Assembly: GCA_026418315.1 (NCBI GenBank)
Contig: JAOABO010000021.1
Span: 1-18,216 of the forward strand
From: Bacteroidia bacterium
GTDB lineage: Bacteria; Bacteroidota; Bacteroidia; B-17B0; Aurantibacillaceae
DNA length: 18,216 bases
Direction: 5' to 3'
Positions 1 through 7,587 of the stretch are shown one piece after another (the first letter of the stretch is position 1; the number at the start of each line of letters is the position of its first letter). The notes under the pieces are model-generated. The model did not search any database and was not told the DNA's origin. It worked only from the letters and a program-made list of their open reading frames with translations. Position numbers and translations under genes: made by a program.

Positions 1-552
1 ATTATAGGTCATGCCTCCTGGTACGGTTAAGGTTCCTGTTGCATTGGCAGTAAAACTACTAGTGCCAACAAAATTTCCATTGTTACCCAAGGTATTAATA
101 GTTCCCGCTACCGTGCCACTACCAGTGGTACCTAAAATCATTGGGTAAGAGGCAAGTTTAGCAGGGGTAGAGTAGTTTAATGTAACAGGATACCCGCCAA
201 GTGTCATTGAACCACCATAAAATTCCAGCTTGTTACTTTGAGAATTGTAAAAAGTATTGTTAGTTCCGGTTTGAACTGCAACATTGGCTGATGGGTAAGA
301 TGAGGCACTGCCGGTAGACGCCACTGTAACTCCCTGACTTATATTGCTACCTGGGTAAATACTAAGGCCAGAAAAATTAAAACTATTACCAGGTCCCGGA
401 TTTCCAAGATTAGAAGGTAAAGTGGTGGGGTCTGCATATTGAAAGCTATACACATCACCTACTGCCGGTGCATGAGTGTTTTGGTTAAGTGTTTGTCCGC
501 TTAATGTAATGGACAACCCTATTGTTGTAATGAATAATAATATCTTTTTCAT
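1..552 (-). CDS. Exported protein of unknown function, N-terminal part only
   Basis: The frame is open for 184 codons from an ATG at 552 to the window edge, so the C-terminus is missing. It starts MKKILLFITTIGLSITLSGQ, a lysine-containing n-region, a hydrophobic core and a small-residue site before Gln, which is a good Sec signal peptide with cleavage near residue 19. The mature part is rich in Gly, Ser, Thr and Asn, has almost no charged residues and no cysteine, and looks like an extracellular beta-sandwich. Bacteroidota proteins of this kind often carry a C-terminal type IX secretion sorting domain, but that end lies outside the window, so this is only a guess. A TAAATTTG box lies 23 nt before the ATG, which supports this start. 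I do not recognise the family. Confidence 0.75.
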   Translation of the reverse strand, partial: MKKILLFITTIGLSITLSGQTLNQNTHAPAVGDVYSFQYADPTTLPSNLGNPGPGNSFNFSGLSIYPGSNISQGVTVASTGSASSYPSANVAVQTGTNNTFYNSQSNKLEFYGGSMTLGGYPVTLNYSTPAKLASYPMILGTTGSGTVAGTINTLGNNGNFVGTSSFTANATGTLTVPGGMTYN

Positions 553-574
553 AGCAAAAAATTTAATTTAAGTG

Positions 575-582
575 CAAATTTA
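575..582 (-). promoter_or_regulatory. -7 promoter box (TAAATTTG) of the exported-protein gene
   Basis: A perfect match to the Bacteroidota -7 consensus TAnnTTTG on the minus strand, ending 23 nt before the ATG at 552. No clear -33 TTG is visible at the usual distance. The spacing matches that of the other boxes in this window. Confidence 0.55.
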
Positions 583-623
583 AGGAATTAATTTGACTGA
601 GAAGATAGGGTATTATTTTTTTA

Positions 624-2615
624 TTACAATTTCACGGATGTTTTTATCGAACTTATGGCTGAAGTGTTTATTAGTTCCAACACTCTCTCTACAATTTTAT
701 TAGGTGAAATGCCACATTCTTCGTATAACTCCATGGGTTCACCGTGTTCTATAAATTGATCGGGCACTCCCATTCGTATTAAGTCGTTTTTATATTTATG
801 ATCGGCCATAAATTCTAATACGGCGCTTCCTAATCCGCCAATTATTGTCCCATCTTCAATAGTGATAATAGTTGGGTATTTGTTCATTACTTCGTGTAGA
901 AGTTCTTCATCAATTGGTTTTAGAAATCTCATATCGTAGTGTCCAATTAATAGATGGTACTTTTCTTCCAGTTCTTTAATGGCTTCTGTTACGAAATTTC
1001 CTATATGTCCAATGCTTAAAAAGCAAATTTTTTCTCCATCTTTCAGTTTTCTACCTTTACCAATTTCTATTTTCTCAAATGGTTTTTTCCAATCTACCAT
1101 TACACCATTACCTCTTGGATAGCGAATGCTAAAGGGTTGTTGTACATCATCTAATGTGGCGGTGTACATGAGGTTTCTCAGTTCTATTTCATTCATAGGA
1201 GCAGATACAATCATGTTAGGAATGCATCGGAAGTAAGCCAAATCAAATGCGCCATGATGAGTAGGTCCATCTGCTCCTACCAGACCTCCTCTGTCTAAAC
1301 AAAAAATGACTTTGAGTTTTTGTAAGGCCACATCGTGGATTACCTGATCGTATGCTCTTTGCATGAAAGATGAGTAGATATTACAAAAGGGGATGTATCC
1401 TTGTGTGGCTAAACCTGCACTGAAAGTAACAGCGTGTTGTTCTGCTATTCCCACATCAAAAGCACGTTCAGGCATGGCTTTCATCATGATGTTCAAAGAG
1501 CAGCCGGTGGGCATAGCTGGCGTAATACCTACTATTTTTGGATTTTTTTCAGCCAATTCAACAATGGTGTATCCAAAGACATCCTGATACTTAGGTGGTT
1601 GTTTTTGAGGAGGAACAATTTTAATAAGTTCACCGGTTTCTTTATTGAAAAGACCGGGTGCATGCCATAATGTTTCATCTCCTTCTTCGGAAAATTTATA
1701 TCCTTTTCCTTTTTTTGGAAGAACATGAAGTAACTTGGGTCCTTGTATGTGTTTAATATCATTTAGTACTTGTACCAACCTTACAACATCGTGTCCATCA
1801 ACAGGGCCAAAGTATCTGAAGTTTAAAGATTCAAACAAATTGCTTTGTTTAAGAAGCGATACTTTGATGGCATTTTCTACTTTGGAAGCAATATCTTGTG
1901 CTATAGGTCCGAGTTTTTTTAATTTTCCAAGCCAATTCCAGATTTCATCTTTCAGTTTATTATATGTATAGGAGGTAGAAATATCCAGCAGGTAATCTTT
2001 TAAAGCGCCTACATTAGGGTCAATGCTCATTTGATTATCATTCAAAATAACCAATAAATTGGCATTTAAATGCCCGGCATGATTAAGGGCTTCAAAGGCC
2101 ATGCCGGCAGTCATAGCACCGTCTCCTATAACCGCTATATGATGTTTATCTTTTATACCGGATAGTTGTGAAGCTACAGACATACCTAGTGCTGCACCTA
2201 TTGAAGTAGAAGAGTGGCCTACTCCAAATGTGTCGTAGATACTTTCGCTTCTTTTTGGAAAGCCACTGATGCCTTTGTATTTGCGATTGGTATGGAAAAC
2301 ATCTCGTCTTCCTGTCAGAATTTTGTGCCCGTATGCCTGATGTCCTACATCCCATACTAATAAATCGTAAGGGGTATTAAAAACATAATGCAAGGCCACT
2401 GTAAGTTCTACAACACCAAGAGATGCTCCGAAGTGCCCGCCTTTTACAGATACGACATCTATTATAAATTCTCTTAATTCTTTTGATATTTCAGGAAGAT
2501 CCTCTATAGAGAATGTCTTTAAATCATCAGGTGAGTTTATTTTACTCAGCTTTTCTCCCGATTTAAATAAATGATTTGCAATTTGCACAAGTATCAGTTT
2601 TTTGCAAAAATACAT
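624..2615 (-). CDS. dxs: 1-deoxy-D-xylulose-5-phosphate synthase
   Basis: This cytosolic, thiamine-diphosphate-dependent enzyme condenses pyruvate with glyceraldehyde 3-phosphate to DXP, the first step of the MEP isoprenoid pathway; DXP also feeds thiamine synthesis. In the 663-residue frame the family signatures are intact: GGHFGASLG around residue 59, WDVGHQAYGHK around 88, the ThDP/Mg motif GDGAMTAG near 164 with NDN at 192-194, DRGGLVGADGPTHHG in the pyrimidine-binding domain, and GIAEQHAV with the catalytic glutamate. Length is normal for the family. The start is uncertain. The ATG at 2615 gives an N-terminus MYFCKKLILV that I do not recognise from the family, and a perfect -7 box overlaps its second to fourth codons. 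A GTG at 2588 would begin MQIANHLFKSGEKL, give 654 residues and sit 17 nt after the box. Transcription is divergent from rplS. Confidence 0.97.
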   Translation of the reverse strand: MYFCKKLILVQIANHLFKSGEKLSKINSPDDLKTFSIEDLPEISKELREFIIDVVSVKGGHFGASLGVVELTVALHYVFNTPYDLLVWDVGHQAYGHKILTGRRDVFHTNRKYKGISGFPKRSESIYDTFGVGHSSTSIGAALGMSVASQLSGIKDKHHIAVIGDGAMTAGMAFEALNHAGHLNANLLVILNDNQMSIDPNVGALKDYLLDISTSYTYNKLKDEIWNWLGKLKKLGPIAQDIASKVENAIKVSLLKQSNLFESLNFRYFGPVDGHDVVRLVQVLNDIKHIQGPKLLHVLPKKGKGYKFSEEGDETLWHAPGLFNKETGELIKIVPPQKQPPKYQDVFGYTIVELAEKNPKIVGITPAMPTGCSLNIMMKAMPERAFDVGIAEQHAVTFSAGLATQGYIPFCNIYSSFMQRAYDQVIHDVALQKLKVIFCLDRGGLVGADGPTHHGAFDLAYFRCIPNMIVSAPMNEIELRNLMYTATLDDVQQPFSIRYPRGNGVMVDWKKPFEKIEIGKGRKLKDGEKICFLSIGHIGNFVTEAIKELEEKYHLLIGHYDMRFLKPIDEELLHEVMNKYPTIITIEDGTIIGGLGSAVLEFMADHKYKNDLIRMGVPDQFIEHGEPMELYEECGISPNKIVERVLELINTSAISSIKTSVKL
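2605..2612 (-). promoter_or_regulatory. -7 promoter box (TATTTTTG) inside the annotated 5' end of dxs
   Basis: A perfect TAnnTTTG match on the minus strand, immediately after the ATG at 2615. If it is the dxs promoter, transcription would begin near 2600 and translation would have to start downstream, most simply at the GTG at 2588. No -33 TTG is visible upstream. Confidence 0.45.
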
Positions 2616-2703
2616 TATTTTTGTTTATGATGGTCTGTTTTGTAGAATGTATTTTTAATACGGATAAAATTTGCAGAGGGAAAAATGAAGAAATAAAATA
2701 AAA

Positions 2704-2736
2704 TTTGGAAATTAAGAAATAAATTTTGTATTTTTG
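2704..2736 (+). promoter_or_regulatory. rplS promoter: -33 TTTG and -7 TATTTTTG
   Basis: TTTG at 2704-2707 and TATTTTTG at 2729-2736 are separated by 21 nt, a good match to the Bacteroidota sigma consensus. The box ends 20 nt before the rplS ATG. This is the only promoter in the window where both elements are clear, as expected for a highly expressed ribosomal protein gene. A second TATTTTTG on the same strand at 2616-2623 is not followed by a usable start and is not called. Confidence 0.7.
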
Positions 2737-2755
2737 CCCTCCCTAAAAAAATGTT

Positions 2756-3154
2756 ATGTCAAAGTTGTTAGAAGAAATCAAGAAAGAGTTGATGTTCCAG
2801 TCAAAACATCCTGAATTTAAAGCAGGGGATACTGTTACTGTTCACTATAAAATTAAGGAAGGAGATAAGGAAAGAATACAGAATTTTACAGGTGTGGTAG
2901 TACAGATTAAAAATGAAGCTCCAACAAGAACTTTTACTGTAAGAAAAATTTCGCATGGTGTAGGAGTTGAAAGAATATTTCCGCTTAATTCTCCATATAT
3001 TGAAGAAATTGAAGTAGTAAAAAGAGGAAAAGTTCGCAGAGCAAGAATTTATTATATCAGAAATTTAAGTGGAAAATCAGCCAGAATTAAAGAAAGATTA
3101 AATTTTGGAAGTGAAGAAAAACAGCAAACAAAAGAGGAAGTAACTGCTCAATAA
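2756..3154 (+). CDS. rplS: 50S ribosomal protein L19
   Basis: This is a 132-residue L19, a large-subunit protein at the 30S-50S interface. The core is intact: FKAGDTVTVHYKIKEGDKER, then IQNFTGVVVQ, the GVGVERIFPLNSP segment and the basic RGKVRRARIYYIR stretch. The tail after residue 118 is a short Glu/Gln/Lys-rich extension (EEKQQTKEEVTAQ) of variable type. The ATG at 2756 is chosen over the out-of-frame ATG at 2751. The gene has its own promoter and a strong terminator and so appears monocistronic. The usual trmD/rimM/rpsP neighbours of many other phyla are absent. Confidence 0.98.
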   Translation: MSKLLEEIKKELMFQSKHPEFKAGDTVTVHYKIKEGDKERIQNFTGVVVQIKNEAPTRTFTVRKISHGVGVERIFPLNSPYIEEIEVVKRGKVRRARIYYIRNLSGKSARIKERLNFGSEEKQQTKEEVTAQ

Positions 3155-3180
3155 GCACAACGCAGAAATTGATTTATAGA

Positions 3181-3208
3181 AAGAGGGGCTTTTGCCCCTC
3201 TTTTTTTT
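3181..3208 (+). terminator. Intrinsic terminator after rplS
   Basis: A perfect 9-bp stem (AAGAGGGGC pairing with GCCCCTCTT) with a TTTT loop is followed by a T-tract to 3208. It lies 27 nt after the rplS stop and separates it from the dehydrogenase cassette. Confidence 0.93.
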
Positions 3209-3238
3209 AATTGAGTAAGAAAATATCTGATATTTAGA

Positions 3239-3246
3239 TACATTTG
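3239..3246 (+). promoter_or_regulatory. -7 promoter box (TACATTTG) of the dehydrogenase-lipoprotein-sugar transferase cassette
   Basis: A perfect TAnnTTTG match ending 21 nt before the ATG at 3267 and just after the rplS terminator. The nearest upstream TTG (3211-3213) is 25 nt away, slightly long for a -33 element. Confidence 0.6.
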
Positions 3247-3266
3247 CGGGTTTAAAAAATTCAGAT

Positions 3267-4262
3267 ATGAGAATAGGATTAGTGGGCATTGGGTATTTAG
3301 GCAAGATACACCTGAAGTTAATTAAAGAAATCATACAAGAAGGCGGATGTTCTGAATTAGGAATATTTGATGTGAATGTAACAGAACTCAATAAAGTTTC
3401 TGAAGAATGGGGTATAAAAAAATTTTCTTCTTTAGATGAGTTGATACAAGAGAGTGATATAGTAGATATTGTTACACCCGGAGAAACACATTTTGAAATA
3501 GCAAAACAATGTATAATCAGTAAAAAGCATGTTTTTATTGAAAAGCCAGTAACTAAAACTGTCAATGAAGCCATCCAATTAAAACATCTTGCTGAAGAAA
3601 ATAATGTTTTAATACAGGTAGGACATGTAGAAAGGTTTAATCCAGCTTTTCTTTCAGCAAAAGAGCACATTCATTCTCCTTTGTTTATAGAAGTGCATAG
3701 GTTGGCAATGTACAATCCAAGAGGAACCGATGTGTCGGTAACTTTGGATTTAATGATTCATGATTTGGATTTGATATTGAATATTAACCCATACAAAGTA
3801 AAGAACATTCATGCCAACGGAGTAGAAATTGTAAGTCATATCACAGATATAGCCAATGTAAGATTAGAGTTTGAAAACGGAAGTGTTGCCAACATTACTA
3901 CCAGTAGATTATCTTTGAAAAACATGAGAAAATTCAGGGTGTTTCAGAAAAATGCCTATATATCCATTGATTTGTTGGAAAAAAAATCTGAAGTAGTGCA
4001 TATTAAAGATGTAGATGAACAAACACCAGAAGATGCACTGATATTTTCTACCGGGAATTCTGAAAAAGAAATTGTAATAGAAAAACCAAAAATTGTACCA
4101 ACTAATGCAATAAAGGAAGAATTAAAGTCGTTTTTAAATAGCATAAAAAAACAATCAACTCCTATGGTAAGCATTGATGATGCAATTAGAGTAATGGAAT
4201 TGGCTTATCAAATAGAAGATAAAATTCATCAGAGTAAAATGTATTTCAATAAAAACAGTTAA
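3267..4262 (+). CDS. Gfo/Idh/MocA-family sugar-nucleotide dehydrogenase
   Basis: This 331-residue protein is an NAD(P)-dependent oxidoreductase with an N-terminal Rossmann fold (GIGYLG at 7-12) and the EKP catalytic motif at 92-94. GHVERFNPAF (119-128), the RGTDVSVTLDLMIHDLDL stretch ending at 169, DIANVRLEFENG and SRLSLKNMRKFR resemble the subfamily often found beside lpxA/lpxB, which includes the UDP-GlcNAc 3-dehydrogenase GnnA. That enzyme oxidises the 3-hydroxyl of UDP-GlcNAc so a partner aminotransferase can make the 3-amino sugar for lipid A. No such aminotransferase (GnnB type) is in the window, so the substrate is inferred, not shown. Its stop overlaps the next start as TAATG, and the following genes point to envelope glycan metabolism. 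Confidence 0.88.
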   Translation: MRIGLVGIGYLGKIHLKLIKEIIQEGGCSELGIFDVNVTELNKVSEEWGIKKFSSLDELIQESDIVDIVTPGETHFEIAKQCIISKKHVFIEKPVTKTVNEAIQLKHLAEENNVLIQVGHVERFNPAFLSAKEHIHSPLFIEVHRLAMYNPRGTDVSVTLDLMIHDLDLILNINPYKVKNIHANGVEIVSHITDIANVRLEFENGSVANITTSRLSLKNMRKFRVFQKNAYISIDLLEKKSEVVHIKDVDEQTPEDALIFSTGNSEKEIVIEKPKIVPTNAIKEELKSFLNSIKKQSTPMVSIDDAIRVMELAYQIEDKIHQSKMYFNKNS

Positions 4263-5143
4263 TGTTTAAAAAGAGAATCACATATTTTTTGTGCATACTA
4301 TCATCAGGATTTATCTTAACACGATGCAGTAAGTCAAAATTACAAGCCCCACCGCCATTTTACCTGAATATTTCTTCTGTACAAGTTTATACATTGAGTG
4401 GGCAAGGAACCAGTAATCATGAGATTACAGAAACATGGGTGTATGAAAACGGGCAGTTTAAGGGAGTTTATCCAATAGGGAGAAATATCCCTATCACTTC
4501 ACAACCTGCCAAAATCAAATTATTTGCAGGTATCAGAAAAGACGGGCTATCAGCGGTACGATTAATTTATCCTTTTTATGCACCCATAGAAATAGACACT
4601 ACTGCATCTATCAATCAGGTGCTCTATAGACCATTGGCTTTTCAATATAAGTCGGGCATTAACTTCAAATGGGTAGAAGATTTTGAAAGCTTTGGTGGTA
4701 CAGGGGGTATTACCATAATAAAAGGCACGGGCTCGGATACCAATGTTGTTATTTTAGATAAATCTATTAATTCTCAGGCAGATGTATTTGAAGGAAATAA
4801 GTGCATGATGATATCGGTAGATAATAGCCATTCGTATGCTTACCTTATTTCTGCTAATACTTACACTTTGTCTTATGATGCCAGCTGGCTGGAAATTAAT
4901 TACAAATGCAACCAAACATTTGAAATAGGATTGTACAGTGGAATATTAACCAAATCTGTCATTAACATGATCAGTACCTCAGGTCAATGGAAAAAATTAT
5001 ATCTGGATGTAACACCTTATTTATCTTCACTAGGTGGAACTCCTACCAATAATTCTATTGGCGTATATTTTAAGGTATTGAAAGCAAGCGATGTGGCTCA
5101 AGGAACCATATTAATAGATAATATCAAACTAATCAGTTACTAA
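4262..5143 (+). CDS. Probable envelope lipoprotein, function unknown
   Basis: A 293-residue exported protein. It begins with a basic n-region (MFKKR) and a hydrophobic stretch ending FILTRCSKSK, so Cys22 is a candidate lipidation site. The residue just before it is Arg rather than the usual Gly/Ala/Ser, so the lipobox is imperfect. The mature part is beta-rich, without recognisable catalytic motifs. After a first domain of about 120 residues, a segment from about WVEDFESFGG to the C-terminal GTILIDNIKLISY looks like a jelly-roll, carbohydrate-binding-like fold; this is a judgement from its pattern only. It is translationally coupled on both sides (TAATG with the dehydrogenase, TAA directly followed by ATG of the sugar transferase), which suggests a role in surface polysaccharide assembly or anchoring. 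Confidence 0.8.
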   Translation: MFKKRITYFLCILSSGFILTRCSKSKLQAPPPFYLNISSVQVYTLSGQGTSNHEITETWVYENGQFKGVYPIGRNIPITSQPAKIKLFAGIRKDGLSAVRLIYPFYAPIEIDTTASINQVLYRPLAFQYKSGINFKWVEDFESFGGTGGITIIKGTGSDTNVVILDKSINSQADVFEGNKCMMISVDNSHSYAYLISANTYTLSYDASWLEINYKCNQTFEIGLYSGILTKSVINMISTSGQWKKLYLDVTPYLSSLGGTPTNNSIGVYFKVLKASDVAQGTILIDNIKLISY

Positions 5144-6565
5144 ATGGATAGAAGGAAATATACCATTATCAATATATTGATTGATTTTTTTTCAACAGCA
5201 TTGGCATGGACTTTATTTTATGTGTACAGAAAATATAATATAGATTTTTTCAAAACTTATGTAGAGCCAGAAATTATTTTTGACTCTCAATATTGGAGGG
5301 GAGTAATACTCGTACCACTTTTTTGGTTATTGTTATATTACTTATCAGGGCATTACAACGATGTTTTTCGTCGTTCAAGAATTAATGAACTTTATCAGTT
5401 GTTATTTGCGTCTGTGTTTGGGACTGTTCTTTTATTTTTTAATTTGTTGTTAGATGATTATGTGGCTAATTATAAGTATTATTATAAATCTGTTTTTGCT
5501 TTATTTATTATTCATTTTTTTATTACTGCTCTTAGCCGTTTTTTGTTTTCAACCTATATTAATAAGAAAATTCAATCCAGAGAATGGGGTTTTTCTACTA
5601 TTATTATAGGAAGTAATGAAAGAGCATTGGAAGTGGTTAAAGAAATTAATCAATTAAAAAAAGGAGTAGGGTTTGATATTCAAGGTTTTGTGCATTTAGA
5701 AGGTAAAAACGGATTTTCTGAAGAACTAAAAAAAATTATACCACATTTGGGAGAATTTCATTCAATAAAAGAAATTATCCGACAGCATCAGGTAGAAGAA
5801 ATCATTATTGCCATTGAAACCAATGAACACGATAAGTTAAATGAAATAATCAATGAATTGTATTATATGGATTTGCACATTCACTTAGTACCTGATACCT
5901 ATGATTTACTGACAGGGCAGGTGAAATTAGATGCAGTAGAGTCCTTACCTTTGATTACATTAGAAATAGTGCCAATGAAACAATGGCAAGTATCCATGAA
6001 ACGTTTTTTTGATATCGTGGTGTCATTGTTTGTATTGATTTTTTTTAGTTGGTTGTATATCCTTATTGGTTTAATTGTAAAATTTACATCAAAAGGACCT
6101 ATTATATTCAAACAAGAGCGTATAGGGAAAAATGGAAAAAAATTCAATATTTATAAGTTTCGTACCATGTATGCCGATGCAGAAAAAAATGGCCCTGCCT
6201 TGTCATCTGAAAATGATCCAAGAATAACAAAAGTTGGAAAGTTTTTAAGAAAAACCAGATTAGATGAATTACCTCAATTTATTAATGTACTAAAAGGAGA
6301 CATGAGCATTGTAGGTCCCAGACCAGAAAGAGAATATTATATTCAGCAAATAGTACAAAAGGCACCTCATTATAGATTACTGCATAAAATTAAGCCCGGT
6401 ATAACTTCTTGGGGGCAGGTAAAATATGGATATGCCGAAAACATTAATCAGATGATTGAAAGGATGAAATATGATATTTTGTATTTAAAAAACATGTCTG
6501 TTCTGTTAGATTTAAAGATTTTAATTCATACTGTGTTAGTTATTATTCAAGGGAAAGGAAAGTAA
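5144..6565 (+). CDS. Polyprenyl-phosphate sugar-1-phosphate transferase (exopolysaccharide/O-antigen initiating enzyme)
   Basis: This 473-residue inner-membrane enzyme belongs to the WbaP/WcaJ polyprenyl glycosylphosphotransferase family. Such enzymes start a surface polysaccharide repeat unit by moving a sugar-1-phosphate from a nucleotide sugar to undecaprenyl phosphate. Hydrophobic segments lie at about 7-27, 53-69, 87-104 and 115-136. A soluble Rossmann-like domain follows (STIIIGSNERALEVVKEI from 151 to about 250). A re-entrant or membrane helix at about 287-313 precedes the catalytic bacterial sugar transferase domain, with KFRTM (338-342), ENDPRITKVGKFLRKTRLDE, DELPQ (374-378) and GDMSIVGPRPERE (385-397). 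The start follows the lipoprotein stop with no gap. No other glycosyltransferase, flippase or polymerase gene is in the window, so the sugar and polymer are unknown. Confidence 0.93.
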   Translation: MDRRKYTIINILIDFFSTALAWTLFYVYRKYNIDFFKTYVEPEIIFDSQYWRGVILVPLFWLLLYYLSGHYNDVFRRSRINELYQLLFASVFGTVLLFFNLLLDDYVANYKYYYKSVFALFIIHFFITALSRFLFSTYINKKIQSREWGFSTIIIGSNERALEVVKEINQLKKGVGFDIQGFVHLEGKNGFSEELKKIIPHLGEFHSIKEIIRQHQVEEIIIAIETNEHDKLNEIINELYYMDLHIHLVPDTYDLLTGQVKLDAVESLPLITLEIVPMKQWQVSMKRFFDIVVSLFVLIFFSWLYILIGLIVKFTSKGPIIFKQERIGKNGKKFNIYKFRTMYADAEKNGPALSSENDPRITKVGKFLRKTRLDELPQFINVLKGDMSIVGPRPEREYYIQQIVQKAPHYRLLHKIKPGITSWGQVKYGYAENINQMIERMKYDILYLKNMSVLLDLKILIHTVLVIIQGKGK

Positions 6566-6592
6566 ATTATAGTCATCAAAAATATTTTTTAC

Positions 6593-6600
6593 TACTTTTG
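6593..6600 (+). promoter_or_regulatory. -7 promoter box (TACTTTTG) of the MlaD-family gene
   Basis: A perfect TAnnTTTG match in the 54-nt gap after the sugar transferase, ending 20 nt before the ATG at 6620. No clear -33 element is visible. It suggests that the MlaD and Fe-S genes form their own transcript. Confidence 0.55.
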
Positions 6601-6619
6601 CCTGCTTAATCATTGAAAA

Positions 6620-7579
6620 ATGAAGTTTCATTTAAAAAAAGAATATCTTATTGCACTGGTTGTGGTATTTTCAATAGCGTGTTTGTATTGGGGAATACAG
6701 TTTTTAAAAGGCGTTGAGATGTTTTCTAAAAAAACAGTGTTATATGCTACTTACCCACGATTAGATAATCTGGTAGAAGATAATCCTGTTTTGGTAAATG
6801 GCTACAGAGTAGGTACTATCAGTAAAATATCTCTTATCAGAAGATATGGAAAATATGAAGTGTTGGTCAAAATGTTGATTACTGAAAAAATAGAGGTCCC
6901 CAAAAATTCAGTGGCCCGCGTAATTAGTACAGACCTGTTAGGTTCAAAAGCTATAGAAATAACTTATGGAAATAGCCGTGAATTGGCTGTAGAAAATGAT
7001 ACACTTTTGTCCGAAACAGAACAGGGTTTAAAGGAAGCAGTTGATAAAAGAATAGCACCGCTACAGGCAAAGGTTGAAAATCTCATAGGTTCTATAGATA
7101 GTGTGGCTACTATTGTAACTTATGTTCTTAATAAATCGTCTCGTCAAAATATCATTACCGCTCTTGAGAATGTGAAGAAAGCCATTATCAGTTTATCTCA
7201 TACAGCAGAAAAATTAGAACAAGAATCCGATAAAATATCCATTATTTTGAACAATCTATCTAAAATTACATCCACATTGGATAAAACATTACCAAAAATT
7301 ACAGCGAATTTATCTCAACTTTCTGATAGTTTAGCCAACGCACCTATTAAAAACACAATAAAAGACCTTAACAAAACGCTTGCTGAAACGAAAACTTTAA
7401 TTGGAAACATAAACGAAGGAAAAGGCACTTTAGGAAAACTGGCTAAAAACGATTCTGTTTATAATAATTTGAATAAAACATTGGCAAACCTTGAAAAATT
7501 ATTGGCAGATTTGAAAGAGCATCCTAAAAGATACGTTCATTTTTCGTTGTTTGGCAAAAAAGAAAAGGTGAAAAATTAA
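6620..7579 (+). CDS. MlaD/MCE-family lipid-transport substrate-binding protein
   Basis: A 319-residue periplasmic protein anchored by one N-terminal helix (about 9-29, ALVVVFSIACLYWGIQFLKG). The MCE domain follows at about 38-115 (LYATYPRLDNLVEDNPVLVN, GYRVGTISKI, STDLLGSKAIEI). The long C-terminal half (about 130-300) is helical, with many regularly spaced Leu/Ile residues, and ends in a GKGTLGKLAKNDSVYNNL segment that resembles other Bacteroidota MlaD-like proteins. In the Mla system such hexameric rings carry phospholipids between inner and outer membrane with an MlaE permease and MlaF ATPase. Those partners are not in the window and must be encoded elsewhere. It is followed after 8 nt by the Fe-S oxidoreductase, a pairing I recall from other Bacteroidota. 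Confidence 0.9.
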   Translation: MKFHLKKEYLIALVVVFSIACLYWGIQFLKGVEMFSKKTVLYATYPRLDNLVEDNPVLVNGYRVGTISKISLIRRYGKYEVLVKMLITEKIEVPKNSVARVISTDLLGSKAIEITYGNSRELAVENDTLLSETEQGLKEAVDKRIAPLQAKVENLIGSIDSVATIVTYVLNKSSRQNIITALENVKKAIISLSHTAEKLEQESDKISIILNNLSKITSTLDKTLPKITANLSQLSDSLANAPIKNTIKDLNKTLAETKTLIGNINEGKGTLGKLAKNDSVYNNLNKTLANLEKLLADLKEHPKRYVHFSLFGKKEKVKN

Positions 7580-7587
7580 TTAAATAT

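Noticed and set aside
2616..2703. Possible additional rplS promoters (TATTTTTG at 2616-2623 and TAAAATTTG near 2664) and a tiny ATG-AAG-AAA-TAA frame near 2684
   Set aside because: The first box is far from any usable start, the second has the wrong internal spacing, and a three-codon frame is not evidence of a leader peptide.
3098..3670. 190-codon minus-strand open frame across the end of rplS, its terminator and the start of the Gfo/Idh gene
   Set aside because: It is antisense to two clearly real genes, runs through a strong terminator hairpin and has a cysteine/serine-rich composition typical of shadow frames in AT-rich DNA.
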